Assembly (NCBI RefSeq): GCF_003331055.1
Contig: NZ_PUQD01000035.1
Span: forward strand, 1 to 53,225
Origin: Pseudomonas sp. AFG_SD02_1510_Pfu_092
Lineage (GTDB): Bacteria > Pseudomonadota > Gammaproteobacteria > Pseudomonadales > Pseudomonadaceae
Reading direction: 5' to 3'
DNA length: 53,225 bases
The notes under the pieces are model-generated. The model searched no databases. It was not told the origin of the DNA and was given only the letters and a program-made list of their open reading frames with translations. The first letter of the stretch is position 1. Each line of letters opens with the position of its first letter. This document shows, in pieces, positions 10,297-19,413 of the stretch. The translations under genes and the position numbers were made by a program.

Positions 10297-11949
10297 ATGT
10301 ACGTATACGACGAGTACGATCAGCGGATCATCGAGGACCGCGTCAAGCAGTTCCGTGATCAGACCCGCCGCTACCTGGCCGGTGAGCTGAGCGAAGAAGA
10401 ATTCCGCCCTCTGCGCCTGCAGAACGGCCTTTACATCCAGCGTTTCGCGCCGATGCTGCGTGTTGCCGTGCCGTACGGCCAGCTGAACGCCAACCAGGTT
10501 CGCACCCTGGCCAAAATCGCCCGCGACTACGACAAGGGCTACGCCCACATCTCCACGCGCCAGAACGTGCAGTTCAACTGGCCGGCACTGGAAGACGTAC
10601 CGGACATCCTCGCCGAGCTGGCCACCGTGCAGATGCACGCCATCCAGACCAGCGGCAACTGCCTGCGCAACACCACCACCGACCAGTTCGCCGGTGTCGC
10701 CGCAGACGAGATCGTCGACCCGCGTCCATGGTGCGAAATCGTCCGCCAGTGGACCACCTTCCACCCGGAATTCGCCTTCCTGCCGCGCAAGTTCAAGATC
10801 GCCATCAATGGCTCGCAGGAAGACCGCGCCGCCATCGAAGTGCACGACATCGGCCTGGAGCCGGTGCGCAACGCTGCCGGCGAACTGGGCTTCCGTGTGC
10901 TGGTCGGCGGCGGCCTGGGCCGCACCCCGGTGGTGGGCTCGTTCATCAACGAGTTCCTGCCGTGGCAGGACCTGATCAGCTACCTCGACGCCATCCTGCG
11001 CGTGTACAACCGTTACGGTCGCCGTGACAACAAGTACAAGGCGCGGATCAAGATTCTGGTCAAGGCCCTTACCCCGGAAGTGTTCGCCGAGAAGGTCGAG
11101 GCCGAAATGGTCCACCTGCGTGGCGGCAGCACCACCCTGACCGAAGCCGAAGTCCAGCGCGTATCGCGCCACTTCGTCGACCCCGAGTACCTGGCCCTCG
11201 ACAATGTCGACTACGCCGCCCAGGACGCCGAATACCCAGGTTTCGCCCGCTGGCGCTCGCGCAACACCCGCGCCCACAAGCGCCCGGGCTACGTCGCCGT
11301 GACCCTGTCGTTGAAGCCCACCGGCGTCGCCCCCGGCGACCTCACCGACAAGCAGCTGGATGCCGTGGCCGACCTGGCCGAGCGCTACAGCTTCGGCTTC
11401 CTGCGCACCTCGCACGAGCAGAACATCATCCTCGCCGACGTCGAGCAGCGCCAGCTGCTGGCGCTGTGGCAGGAGCTGCGCGAGGCCGGCTTCGCCACCC
11501 CGAACATCGGCCTGCTGACCGACATCATCTGCTGCCCGGGCGGTGACTACTGCTCGCTGGCCAACGCCAAGTCGATCCCGATCGCCGAGTCCATCCAGCG
11601 CCGTTTCGACGACCTGGACTACCTGTTCGACATCGGCGAAATCGACCTGAACATCTCCGGCTGCATGAACGCCTGCGGCCACCACCACGTGGGCCACATC
11701 GGCATCCTCGGCGTGGACAAGAAGGGCGAAGAGTTCTACCAGGTGTCGCTGGGTGGCAATGCCGCGCGTGGCGCGAGCCTGGGCAAGATCCTCGGCCCGT
11801 CGTTCGCCCAGGATGACATGGCCGACGTGATCGAGAAGCTGATCGCCGTGTACGTCGAGCGACGTACCGAGGAAGAGCGTTTCATCGACACCTACCAGCG
11901 TATCGGCATCGACCCCTTCAAGGAACGCGTCTATGCAGCGAATCATTAA
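10297..11949 (+). CDS. cysI: Assimilatory sulfite (nitrite/sulfite) reductase hemoprotein CysI
   Basis: 550 aa. Two ferredoxin-like half domains (FAPMLRVAVPYGQL... and RPGYVAVTLSLKPTG...) alternate with two siroheme-binding domains. The siroheme-[4Fe-4S] ligands are present: C413-x5-C419 and C456-x3-C460 (CMNACGHHHVG), plus substrate/siroheme-contacting residues such as STRQNVQFNW. It reduces sulfite to sulfide for cysteine synthesis. Length and lack of a flavoprotein partner fit the ferredoxin/NADPH-type CysI of pseudomonads. Start has AGGA before ATG. The stop overlaps the DUF934 gene by 17 bp, so the two are translated from one mRNA. The AT-rich stretch at 10170-10210 would suit CysB activation (inference). 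Confidence 0.96.
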   Translation: MYVYDEYDQRIIEDRVKQFRDQTRRYLAGELSEEEFRPLRLQNGLYIQRFAPMLRVAVPYGQLNANQVRTLAKIARDYDKGYAHISTRQNVQFNWPALEDVPDILAELATVQMHAIQTSGNCLRNTTTDQFAGVAADEIVDPRPWCEIVRQWTTFHPEFAFLPRKFKIAINGSQEDRAAIEVHDIGLEPVRNAAGELGFRVLVGGGLGRTPVVGSFINEFLPWQDLISYLDAILRVYNRYGRRDNKYKARIKILVKALTPEVFAEKVEAEMVHLRGGSTTLTEAEVQRVSRHFVDPEYLALDNVDYAAQDAEYPGFARWRSRNTRAHKRPGYVAVTLSLKPTGVAPGDLTDKQLDAVADLAERYSFGFLRTSHEQNIILADVEQRQLLALWQELREAGFATPNIGLLTDIICCPGGDYCSLANAKSIPIAESIQRRFDDLDYLFDIGEIDLNISGCMNACGHHHVGHIGILGVDKKGEEFYQVSLGGNAARGASLGKILGPSFAQDDMADVIEKLIAVYVERRTEEERFIDTYQRIGIDPFKERVYAANH

Positions 11950-12427
11950 GAACAACCAGATCGTCGACGAAACCTGGCACCTGCTGCCCAAGGAAACCTC
12001 GTTCGACGAGCTGACCAACTGCGACGACTACATCGTCCCGCTGCAGATGTGGCGCGACCATGCCCATGCGCTCAAGGCCCGCGACGGCGGCCTGGGCATC
12101 TGGCTGGACAGTGACGAAGAAGCCGAAGAAATCGGCGAAGACGTGCAACACTTCCAGGTCATCGCCCTGAATTTCCCGGCCTTCACCGACGGGCGCAACT
12201 ATTCCAATGCGCGCCTGCTGCGTGACCGCTACAAGTTCAAGGGCGAGCTGCGCGCCATTGGCGATGTGCTGCGTGACCAGCTGTTCTTCATGGCCCGTTG
12301 CGGCTTCGACGCGTTCGCCATCCGTGCCGACAAGGACCCGGAAGACGCGCTGCAAAGCCTGAAGGACTTCTCGGTGACCTACCAGGCCGCCACCGACGAG
12401 CCGCTGCCGCTGTTCCGCCGCCGCTGA
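11933..12427 (+). CDS. DUF934 protein, CysI partner
   Basis: 164 aa, start overlapping the end of cysI by 17 bp. Contains the DUF934 signature around FPAFTDGRNYSNARLLRDRY and LRDQLFFMARCGFDAF. This family is almost always encoded directly after cysI in pseudomonads and many beta-proteobacteria and is often annotated as an oxidoreductase or as a sulfite-reductase-associated protein; its biochemical role is not settled. The tight overlap implies translational coupling and equal expression with the reductase. Confidence 0.93.
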   Translation: MQRIIKNNQIVDETWHLLPKETSFDELTNCDDYIVPLQMWRDHAHALKARDGGLGIWLDSDEEAEEIGEDVQHFQVIALNFPAFTDGRNYSNARLLRDRYKFKGELRAIGDVLRDQLFFMARCGFDAFAIRADKDPEDALQSLKDFSVTYQAATDEPLPLFRRR

Positions 12428-12445
12428 TCGTCAGTTGCTGTGCCT

Positions 12446-12479
12446 GACGGCCCGCCTTCATGGCGGGCCGTCGCGTTTT
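12446..12479 (+). terminator. Rho-independent terminator of cysI-DUF934
   Basis: Perfect 11-bp stem GACGGCCCGCC / GGCGGGCCGTC (12446-12456, 12462-12472) with loop TTCAT, followed by GCGTTTT, 18 bp after the DUF934 stop. Confidence 0.85.
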
Positions 12480-12554
12480 CGGGTCGAAAATTCAAGTTCG
12501 CTGATGGCGCGCCGACATCACGTACGAACGTACCAAACAACGCAGGGAGCGTGA

Positions 12555-14126
12555 ATGAACCCGATTACAGCGATCATACGCACGACGCCGACTTACATGC
12601 CTGCTGCCACGGCACCTCCAGGCATTGCCGTAACCGCCGCAACATCCGCCGCTGCCAGCAGCGAGGTCAGCATCGGCCAGTCGCCCCCCAGCGCCGACAT
12701 TGGCATCTACAACGCCAAAGGCGCCCTGGGTAACGGGCAGGTTCGCTATGTCTGGGAGCAGGATGGCATCGACAAGCTGAGCCTGAACATGTACAGCGCG
12801 ATTCAGGCTTCTTCCACCGCTTCGCGCTTCCAGGGCCTGGGCGCGGCGTTGCTGGAACAACTGGCGACCAACGGCGGGCAACGCATCGCCCAGTCAGGCC
12901 TGGCAGTTGACAGCGGTAGCGCAACCGAGCCCACGCTGCTTGGCCTGCAACAGGCCAGGCTGCGCGAGTTCGCCACCGACCGCGTGACCTTCACCCTGAA
13001 CACCGCCTCCGGCGCGACCGTTTCACTGGGGCTGTTCAACAGCGACAGGGGCCTGGCAGTAGACGCCGAAGTGCTCGGTGGCGAACTCACCGCCAGCGAA
13101 CTCAAAGGCCTGGCGAGCATGGCGGAGAGCTTCCAGAGTGCCGTCAACGGCCTTGCGCAAGAACCCCCGAGCCTGAAGCTCGGCGCGCTGCTGAAGCTCG
13201 ACCCCACGCTCTTCACCGGCCTGCACTTCGAGGCACAGCTGCAAACCACAAGCGGCGCCCGGCAGACCTTTGCCCTGCAGATGGACGAGCACACGCGCAG
13301 CCTGGAACTGCAGGCGCCGTCCGGCAATGTGAAGATGAACTTCGACACCCAGGGCGGCGTGCTGCTCGGCAGCGAGGCGCAACGCCAGGCTGCCGTGTCG
13401 AACTACCTGAGCCAGTTCGATGCCGCGCAGCAACGCGGAAACGGCGATGAACAGTTGATGACGCTGTTCAAGGATGCTTTCCGCCAGCTCAACAGCGTCG
13501 ATGACGCCACCCTGCGCCCGGCGGATCATGACAGCTGGTCAAACCGCACCAGCCGCCTGCTGCTGAGTGGCATGGCCGACTTCAATGCCTCGCTCACCAC
13601 ACCCGAGCAGCGCACCAACCCCATGCGCCCGGATGAAGTGGACAGCTTCGCTTACAACGTTTCACAGACCACCGCGCGCAAGGGCACGGCAGCCAACCTG
13701 AGTTTGCAACAGGACCAGCAGAGCACGCTGAAGGCCGCCTGGCACGAGAGCCTCAACCCATGGGTGGAGCTGCGACTCAACCTCGATAGCGAATCGCAGG
13801 ACTACCGTTACCACGAGGTGCGTGACGAAGCCAGCAGCTCGACCCGCATCGGCTTCGTCAACAACGTCCTGGTCGAGGCCACGGCTACGCAACAGGCCAG
13901 TCAGCAGGAACGTGTACGCACTTACCAGAAAGCCGAACTGCAATCCGACGTCACCACCTCTGCCTCGGCCGAACAATCACGCGACCTGCTGGACACGCTG
14001 GAAAAACTTCTGGCCCAGGACCGGCAGGCGCGGCGTCTTGGCCTTGCCTCCAGCCTGGAGCAGCAGCTCCAGGCGCTGCGAAGCCTGTGGTTGCTGCAGG
14101 CCAACCCGGCACTGATCGACGCCTGA
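12555..14126 (+). CDS. Uncharacterised 523-aa protein
   Basis: 523 aa with a good start (GGGAG 5 nt before ATG). The first ~50 residues are Ala/Thr/Pro/Ser-rich and look disordered ([19 protein letters not shown]) with no clear signal peptide or lipobox. The rest is Gln/Ala/Ser/Leu-rich, soluble and probably largely helical toward the end ([34 protein letters not shown]). No catalytic motif or named domain is visible to me. The end (about residues 440-520) could form coiled coil. Similar Pseudomonas proteins have, as I recall, been given enzyme names by automatic transfer, but nothing here supports an enzyme. Single-gene unit between the cysI terminator and the aldo/keto reductase promoter. 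Confidence 0.8.
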   Translation: MNPITAIIRTTPTYMPAATAPPGIAVTAATSAAASSEVSIGQSPPSADIGIYNAKGALGNGQVRYVWEQDGIDKLSLNMYSAIQASSTASRFQGLGAALLEQLATNGGQRIAQSGLAVDSGSATEPTLLGLQQARLREFATDRVTFTLNTASGATVSLGLFNSDRGLAVDAEVLGGELTASELKGLASMAESFQSAVNGLAQEPPSLKLGALLKLDPTLFTGLHFEAQLQTTSGARQTFALQMDEHTRSLELQAPSGNVKMNFDTQGGVLLGSEAQRQAAVSNYLSQFDAAQQRGNGDEQLMTLFKDAFRQLNSVDDATLRPADHDSWSNRTSRLLLSGMADFNASLTTPEQRTNPMRPDEVDSFAYNVSQTTARKGTAANLSLQQDQQSTLKAAWHESLNPWVELRLNLDSESQDYRYHEVRDEASSSTRIGFVNNVLVEATATQQASQQERVRTYQKAELQSDVTTSASAEQSRDLLDTLEKLLAQDRQARRLGLASSLEQQLQALRSLWLLQANPALIDA

Positions 14127-14191
14127 TCATTGTATCTGCTGCCTCTGCCGCCCTTCAGCGGGCACCAGGGGCAGGCACAAATTGCCTGGCT

Positions 14192-14218
14192 TTCGGTCAC
14201 GACCGAACTGCCTATTAT
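14192..14218 (+). promoter_or_regulatory. Candidate operator/promoter for the aldo/keto reductase unit
   Basis: A perfect inverted repeat TTCGGTC-AC-GACCGAA (14192-14207) is followed 5 bp later by TATTAT (14213-14218), a plausible -10. The palindrome would cover the -35 region, as a repressor or LysR/TetR-type operator does. A second hairpin, ACCGAG/CTCGGT (14300-14319), lies in the leader. Confidence 0.45.
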
Positions 14219-14352
14219 TGACTGCAGCGCAAAGGACCTTGGCCCTGCCGCCCCTTAATCAATCCGCGCCAAACCCGCACACTGCTCCCACACGAACATA
14301 CCGAGCGTCACGGCTCGGTTGCCTTCACCTCTTTTTCAGCAGGAGCAGATCC

Positions 14353-15156
14353 ATGAGCATTCCATCCTTCGGCCTCGGCACCTTCCGCCTCACCGGCCAG
14401 GCGGTCATCGATTCGGTCAAGTCGGCCCTGGAGCTGGGTTATCGGGTCATCGACACGGCGCAGATCTACCAGAACGAAGCCGATGTCGGCCAGGCCATCG
14501 CCGAAAGCGGCGTACCGCGCAGCGAGCTGTTCATCACCACCAAGATCTGGGTCGACAACTATGCCGCCGACAAGCTGATCCCCAGCCTGCGCGAGAGCCT
14601 GGAGAAACTGCGTACCGACTACGTCGACCTGCTGCTGATCCACTGGCCAGCGCCGGGCAACGGTGTTGAACTGAGCGAATACATGACCGCCCTGGCCGAA
14701 GCCAAAAAGCTGGGCCTGACCCGCCAGATCGGCGTGTCCAACTTCAACATCGAGCTGACCCGCCAGGCCATCGAGGTGGTCGGCAAAGGCGAAATCGCCA
14801 CCAACCAGATCGAGCTCAGCCCGTACCTGCAGAACAGCAAGCTGACCGCCTTCCTCAAGGAACAAGGCATCAGCGTGACCTCGTACATGACCCTGGCCTA
14901 TGGCAAGGTGCTGAAAGACCCGGTACTGGCCGACATCGCCGCCAAGCACAAGGCCACGGTCGCCCAGGTTGCTCTGGCCTGGGCCCTGCAGCTGGGTTAC
15001 GCGGTGATCCCGTCGTCGACCAAGCGCGAAAACCTTGCCAGCAACCTGCTCGCCCGTGACCTGAAGCTGGACGCCGAGGACATGGCCCGCATCGCCGGCC
15101 TCGAGCGCAATGGCCGCGAAGTCAGCCCTGCAGGCCTGGCGCCAGCCTGGGATTGA
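14353..15156 (+). CDS. dkgB: Aldo/keto reductase (2,5-diketo-D-gluconate reductase B type)
   Basis: 267 aa from the ATG that has AGGAG 8 nt upstream. A typical NADPH-dependent TIM barrel: GLGTFRL at the start, catalytic Asp in [16 protein letters not shown] with Tyr of the tetrad, Lys in ITTKIW, and His in LLLIHWPAP; cofactor motif IPSSTKREN near the end. DkgB-type enzymes reduce 2,5-diketogluconate, methylglyoxal and other small carbonyls; the true substrate is not deducible. Followed by a micro-ORF and an MFS exporter on the same strand, probably one operon for handling a reactive carbonyl or xenobiotic (inference). Confidence 0.9.
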   Translation: MSIPSFGLGTFRLTGQAVIDSVKSALELGYRVIDTAQIYQNEADVGQAIAESGVPRSELFITTKIWVDNYAADKLIPSLRESLEKLRTDYVDLLLIHWPAPGNGVELSEYMTALAEAKKLGLTRQIGVSNFNIELTRQAIEVVGKGEIATNQIELSPYLQNSKLTAFLKEQGISVTSYMTLAYGKVLKDPVLADIAAKHKATVAQVALAWALQLGYAVIPSSTKRENLASNLLARDLKLDAEDMARIAGLERNGREVSPAGLAPAWD

Positions 15157-15160
15157 TGCC

Positions 15161-15247
15161 ATGACCACGCCCGCCACCGCCAACGAAGGAGACCTCTCAA
15201 TGAATACCCCCACCTTGGCCGCTGACCAAACGGAGCACGTGCGATGA
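15161..15247 (+). CDS. Micro-ORF (15 or 28 codons) coupled to the MFS gene
   Basis: Between the reductase and the MFS gene is an open frame with two in-frame ATGs: 15161 (28 codons) and 15200 (15 codons, MNTPTLAADQTEHVR). The second has an excellent ribosome binding site, AAGGAG, about 10 nt upstream, and its stop overlaps the MFS start as ATGA (15244-15247). This is the arrangement expected for translational coupling. The peptide has no recognisable features; it may be a leader peptide, a gene remnant, or incidental. Confidence 0.4.
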   Translation: MTTPATANEGDLSMNTPTLAADQTEHVR

Positions 15248-16416
15248 AAGCCGGACGCGTCCTGTTTGCACTGGCCATTGGCGCCTTCGGTATCGGCACC
15301 ACCGAGTTCACCCCGATGGGCCTGCTGCCGGTCATCGCCCAGGGCGTCGATGTCAGCATCCCCAGCGCCGGCATGCTGATCACCGCCTACGCCATCGGCG
15401 TGATGGTCGGTGCGCCGATCATGACCCTGCTGTTCAGCCGCTTCGGCAAGCGCGCCGCGCTGATGGCGCTGATGGCCATCTTCACCCTCGGCAACCTGTT
15501 GTCGTCGCTGTCGCCGGACTATTACACCCTGCTCGCCTCGCGCCTGGTCACCAGCCTCAACCACGGCGCGTTCTTCGGCCTGGGTGCCGTGGTGGCCGCC
15601 AGCGTGGTGCCCAAGGAGAAACAGGCCAGCGCCGTGGCCACCATGTTCATGGGCCTGACCATCGCCAACATCGGCGGGGTCCCGGCTGCCACCTGGGTCG
15701 GCCAACAGGTCGGTTGGCGCATGGCCTTTGCCGGCACCGCCGTGCTCGGCCTGCTGGCCATGGCCGCGCTGTGGTACGCCCTGCCCAAGGGCGAACGCGG
15801 CAACGTGCCTCATGTGCGCAAGGAACTGGCGGTGATCGCCCGCCCCAGTGTGTTGCTGGCGATGGCCACCACCGTGCTCGGTGCCGGCGCCATGTTCACC
15901 TTGTACACCTATGTGGCGCCGGTGCTGGCCGAACTGACCGGCGCCTCGGACAGCTTCGTTACCCTCGGCCTGGTGCTGATCGGCGTCGGCTTCACCCTCG
16001 GCAACAGCCTCGGTGGTCGCCTGGCCGACTGGTCGCTGGACGGCGCGGCACGCATCTTCCTTGCCGCGCTGGCGGTGATCATGCTGTTGATGCCGCTGGT
16101 GCTGGGCAGCCACATTGGCGCGGCGATCGCCTTGCTGGTATGGGGCATGTTCACCTTCGCCGTGGTGCCGCCGTTGCAGATGCGGGTGATGATCGCCGCC
16201 ATCGAGGCACCGGGGCTGGCGTCGTCGATCAACGTCGGTGCGTTCAACCTGGGCAATGCCGTGGGCGCGGCGCTGGGCGGCGCGGTGATCAGCCTCGACC
16301 TGGGCTATGCGGCAGTGCCGATGGCCGGTGGGCTATTGGCGGCAGCCGGGCTGCTGCTGGTGTGGCTGGGCGGGCGTAGCAAGGCTGCCGGGAAAGCCGC
16401 AGCCGACGCAGCCTGA
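15244..16416 (+). CDS. MFS exporter, DHA1 family (AraJ/YdhP-like)
   Basis: 390 aa with about twelve membrane segments. Family marks: the first helix GAFGIGTTEF with FTPMGLLPVIA, the loop-2 motif SRFGKRAALM after helix 2, and the helix-5 motif IGGVPAATWVG resembling the antiporter motif C of 12-TM drug/H+ antiporters. AraJ/YdhP-like proteins export sugars, purine analogues or drugs by proton antiport; substrate here unknown. Own GGAG lies 8 nt upstream inside the preceding micro-ORF. Likely co-transcribed with dkgB; a REP pair ends the unit. Confidence 0.9.
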   Translation: MKAGRVLFALAIGAFGIGTTEFTPMGLLPVIAQGVDVSIPSAGMLITAYAIGVMVGAPIMTLLFSRFGKRAALMALMAIFTLGNLLSSLSPDYYTLLASRLVTSLNHGAFFGLGAVVAASVVPKEKQASAVATMFMGLTIANIGGVPAATWVGQQVGWRMAFAGTAVLGLLAMAALWYALPKGERGNVPHVRKELAVIARPSVLLAMATTVLGAGAMFTLYTYVAPVLAELTGASDSFVTLGLVLIGVGFTLGNSLGGRLADWSLDGAARIFLAALAVIMLLMPLVLGSHIGAAIALLVWGMFTFAVVPPLQMRVMIAAIEAPGLASSINVGAFNLGNAVGAALGGAVISLDLGYAAVPMAGGLLAAAGLLLVWLGGRSKAAGKAAADAA

Positions 16417-16425
16417 TAGAGCCCC

Positions 16426-16546
16426 CCTGTGGGAGCGGCCTTGTGTCGCGAAAGGGCTGCATCGCAGCCCCGGCAACCTATGCATCACAGCTGAAATCCC
16501 GGGGCCGCGTTGCGGCCCTTTCGCGACACAAGGCCGCTCCCACAGG
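16426..16546. repeat. REP inverted pair
   Basis: GTGGGAGCGGCCTTGTGTCG and its complement at the right end, with inner hairpins GGGCTGC/GCAGCCC and GGGCCGC/GCGGCCC. Same subtype as the pair at the start of the window. Directly after the MFS gene. Confidence 0.88.
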
Positions 16547-16705
16547 GATTGCGCAAGCCTTCAGATTTGAGCAAGACAGTTGCCCCATCTCGAGCGGTGT
16601 TAATTGTTTCACACGCTGCAATTATGATGTGCCAGGCACAGCCATTCTCTGTTCGGCCAGCGGCTACTAATCTCCTACCAGCCAATCGACCTGAGGATTA
16701 CCCCG

Positions 16706-17170
16706 ATGTCCCGCCCACCCCTGCCGCCCTTCACCCGCGAAAGTGCCATCGAAAAGGTCCGCCTGGCCGAGGATGGCTGGAACAGCCGCGACCCGGCCAA
16801 GGTCGCTCTTGCCTATACCGTCGACACCGTCTGGCGTAACCGCGTCGAGTTCCCCCGTGGCCGGGCCGAGGTCGAGGCGTTCCTGACGCGTAAATGGAAT
16901 CACGAGCTGGAGTACCGCCTGATCAAGGAACTCTGGGCCTTCAGCGGCAACCGTATTGCCGTGCGCTATGCCTACGAGTACCACGACGACAGCGGCCAGT
17001 GGTACCGCGCCTATGGCAACGAGAATTGGGAGTTTGCCGACGACGGGCTGATGCAGAACCGCCATTCGAGCATCAACGAGCAACCCATCAGCGAAGCCGA
17101 GCGCAAGTTCCGCTGGCCGTTGGGCCGGCGCCCGGATGATCACCCCGGGCTCAGCGAACTGGGGCTCTGA
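16706..17170 (+). CDS. NTF2-like protein, DUF1348 family
   Basis: 154 aa, start with GAGGA 9 nt upstream. Carries the DUF1348 signature [24 protein letters not shown], and [20 protein letters not shown]. These are cytoplasmic alpha+beta cone (NTF2/SnoaL-like) proteins; related folds serve as isomerases, dehydratases or ligand binders, but this family has no assigned reaction. Its stop codon abuts that of the convergent kinase gene: the two stops together read TGATCA with no spacer. Confidence 0.9.
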   Translation: MSRPPLPPFTRESAIEKVRLAEDGWNSRDPAKVALAYTVDTVWRNRVEFPRGRAEVEAFLTRKWNHELEYRLIKELWAFSGNRIAVRYAYEYHDDSGQWYRAYGNENWEFADDGLMQNRHSSINEQPISEAERKFRWPLGRRPDDHPGLSELGL

Positions 17171-18526
17171 TCAGCCCAGCGGCAACGTGATCCTGACCTC
17201 CAGGCCGCCACCCGAGCGGTTGCCCAGGGTCACGCTGCCGCCCTGCTCCAGCACGATGGCCCGCGCTGCGGGCAAGCCCAGCCCGACGCCACCGGTATTG
17301 CGGTTGCGCGAACCTTCGATGCGGTAGAACGGCGCGAATACCTGTTCATGCAGTTCCGGCGCAATGCCCGGCCCGCGATCCTGCACGGTGATCGCGATCT
17401 GCCTGGCGCTTAGCGCCAACACCACCATAGGCTCACGGCCATATTTCGCGGCATTGTCGATCAGGTTGACCAGCACGCGCTTGATACCCACTGGCCGCCC
17501 CGTGTACACACAGCGGCGTGGCCCGCTGAAGCCGACCTCCACGCCCGCATCCCGGAAATCGTCCACCACCGTCAGCAACAACTCGCCCAGGTCGAACACG
17601 GTGGTCTGTTCCAGCCGGGCATCATCACGGAAAAACCCCAGCGCCGCGTCAACCATCGCCTGCATCTCGTCGACGTCCTTGAACACCTTGGCCTGTAACT
17701 GGGCATCGTCAATGAACTCGGCGCGCAAGCGCATGCGCGTCAGCGGCGCGCGCAAGTCGTGGGAAATGGCCGCCAGCATCTGGGTGCGGTCGTTAAGAAA
17801 GTGCTTGAGCTGCGCCTGGGTGGCATTGAACGCGAGAATCGCCTGGCGCAGATCGTGCGGGCCGACCACCGGAATCGGCGGGGCATTGAAGTCCGTGCCG
17901 AATCGTCGCGCACCTTCGGCAAAGCGCTCCAGCGGCTTGGCCAGGTAGCGCGTGGCCAGCAGCGCGACGGCCAGGCTGGAAACCAGCATCAGGCCGAGGA
18001 TGATCAGGTTGCGCGGCAACTCATCCAGGCCCCAGCTGCGGTCGCTGGCGCGAAACAGCACCCAGGATTTGTCGCTCAGTTCGATCATCAGCGCATAGCC
18101 ACGTTCAGGGGCGTACTGCGGCATGTCGGCAGGTTCGAAGGCCTCGACCCTGGCATCCGGGCGCTTGAGCAATGCGCGCAGAATCGGCGTGCCCTGGCTG
18201 AACTCGGCATCGACCAGCGCTGGCACACCGGCCTGGTCATGGCGGCGCAACCAGCGCACCGAGTACGAGCCGTCCCCCGCCGCGCGGGCGATGTCGGCAC
18301 GCTGTGCCTGGGGGGCGGCATCGAGAATGCGCGTGACCGCGGCAACCTTGTCGATCACTCCGCTTTCCAGCAGCGGCGGCTGCGCCCAGGCGCTCAGCAG
18401 CACGCTGAACAGCCCTTTGAGCAACAGCAGGAACAACATCGCCGTCAGGGTGGTCAGGGCGATCCAGCGGGCGATGGTGATCTTCGGCCGTGGCAGGGCC
18501 TGGCGCAGCCGGTCGCGCAGCTTCAT
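17171..18526 (-). CDS. Sensor histidine kinase (EnvZ-like architecture)
   Basis: 451 aa. One membrane helix near residues 20-47 (WIALTTLTAMLFLLLLKGLF), a periplasmic sensor segment to ~170, a second helix (~171-191, LIILGLMLVSSLAVALLAT), HAMP, then HisKA with the phospho-acceptor H256 in ISHDLRAPLTRM, and HATPase with N box LVNLIDNAAKYG and G boxes DRGPGIAPE and GGVGLGLPAA. It phosphorylates the OmpR-type regulator encoded just upstream (4-bp ATGA overlap). Signal unknown; the divergent MlaA-type lipoprotein suggests an envelope connection (inference). Confidence 0.93.
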   Translation of the reverse strand: MKLRDRLRQALPRPKITIARWIALTTLTAMLFLLLLKGLFSVLLSAWAQPPLLESGVIDKVAAVTRILDAAPQAQRADIARAAGDGSYSVRWLRRHDQAGVPALVDAEFSQGTPILRALLKRPDARVEAFEPADMPQYAPERGYALMIELSDKSWVLFRASDRSWGLDELPRNLIILGLMLVSSLAVALLATRYLAKPLERFAEGARRFGTDFNAPPIPVVGPHDLRQAILAFNATQAQLKHFLNDRTQMLAAISHDLRAPLTRMRLRAEFIDDAQLQAKVFKDVDEMQAMVDAALGFFRDDARLEQTTVFDLGELLLTVVDDFRDAGVEVGFSGPRRCVYTGRPVGIKRVLVNLIDNAAKYGREPMVVLALSARQIAITVQDRGPGIAPELHEQVFAPFYRIEGSRNRNTGGVGLGLPAARAIVLEQGGSVTLGNRSGGGLEVRITLPLG

Positions 18527-19245
18527 CGCTTCGCGACCGTGGGCGTGAACAGGTAGCCGGCGTTGCGCAGGGTACGGATCAACGGCTCGTTGCCGTGGTC
18601 ACTCTGCAGCTTGCGGCGCAGCCGGCTGACCTGCACGTCAATGCTGCGGTCATAGGCGTCGTAGGCATCACCACGGGCCATGTCCAGCAGTTGCTGGCGG
18701 CTGAGCACCCGTCGCGGATGTTCGGCGAACACCAGCAACAATTCGAACTCGCCGTTGGACAAGGGAATCATCACATCGTCCGGCGAACGCAGTTCGCGCC
18801 GCAGCACATCCAGCCGCCAGCCGGCGAACTCCAGGCTGGTGCAGACCGGGCCTGGTGCGCCGCCGGGCGCCCGGCCAGCCGCTTCGCCGGCACGGCGCAG
18901 CACGGCCCGCACCCGCGCCAGCAATTCTCGCGCGGCGAACGGTTTGGTCAGATAGTCGTCTGCCCCCAGCTCAAGGCCGACCACCCGGTCACTCAATTCG
19001 CCCATGGCGGTGAGCATGATCACTGCCACCTTGTGCTCGGCCAGCAAGCGCTGGCACAACACCAGGCCACTGTCGCCAGGCAGCATCACATCGAGAATGA
19101 CCAGGTCTGGCACCCGCCGCTCGAGGGCCTGCCACAATGCCTTGCCATCGGTTGCCACCTCCACCTCGTAACCGTGCTGGCAGAGAAACTTCTGCAGCAG
19201 GTCGAGCACCTCGACATCGTCGTCGACTATCAGCAAATGGCTCAC
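18523..19245 (-). CDS. OmpR-family response regulator
   Basis: 240 aa. Receiver domain 1-120 with acidic pocket D8-D10, phospho-acceptor D52 (VILDVMLPG), Thr/Lys switch (MLTAMGEL, LTKPFAARE), then a winged-helix DNA-binding domain (~140-238) with YDRSIDVQVSRLRRKL. A Gly/Ala/Pro-rich linker (~125-140) joins them. First gene of the pair with the downstream kinase (4-bp overlap). Divergent from the VacJ/MlaA-like gene across a 168-bp AT-richer gap, so that gene is a natural candidate target. Confidence 0.94.
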   Translation of the reverse strand: MSHLLIVDDDVEVLDLLQKFLCQHGYEVEVATDGKALWQALERRVPDLVILDVMLPGDSGLVLCQRLLAEHKVAVIMLTAMGELSDRVVGLELGADDYLTKPFAARELLARVRAVLRRAGEAAGRAPGGAPGPVCTSLEFAGWRLDVLRRELRSPDDVMIPLSNGEFELLLVFAEHPRRVLSRQQLLDMARGDAYDAYDRSIDVQVSRLRRKLQSDHGNEPLIRTLRNAGYLFTPTVAKR

Positions 19246-19413
19246 AAAAAGTACCGAAAAACAAAGGTATTCAAGCGCTACTTTAAGGCCATCGATACGC
19301 AGCCGTCATATATTTCAAAGCGGAAACAAAATGTCGAGAACGAGACAATCCGGACATTCCCGGGCAAGAAAAACCGCGCAGCATCGCCGCCAGTTCTTCC
19401 CAGGAATGTGCCT

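Noticed and set aside
18490..19413. N-terminal extension of the MlaA-like lipoprotein frame
   Set aside because: It lies opposite the OmpR regulator; the lipoprotein signal sequence begins at 19414.
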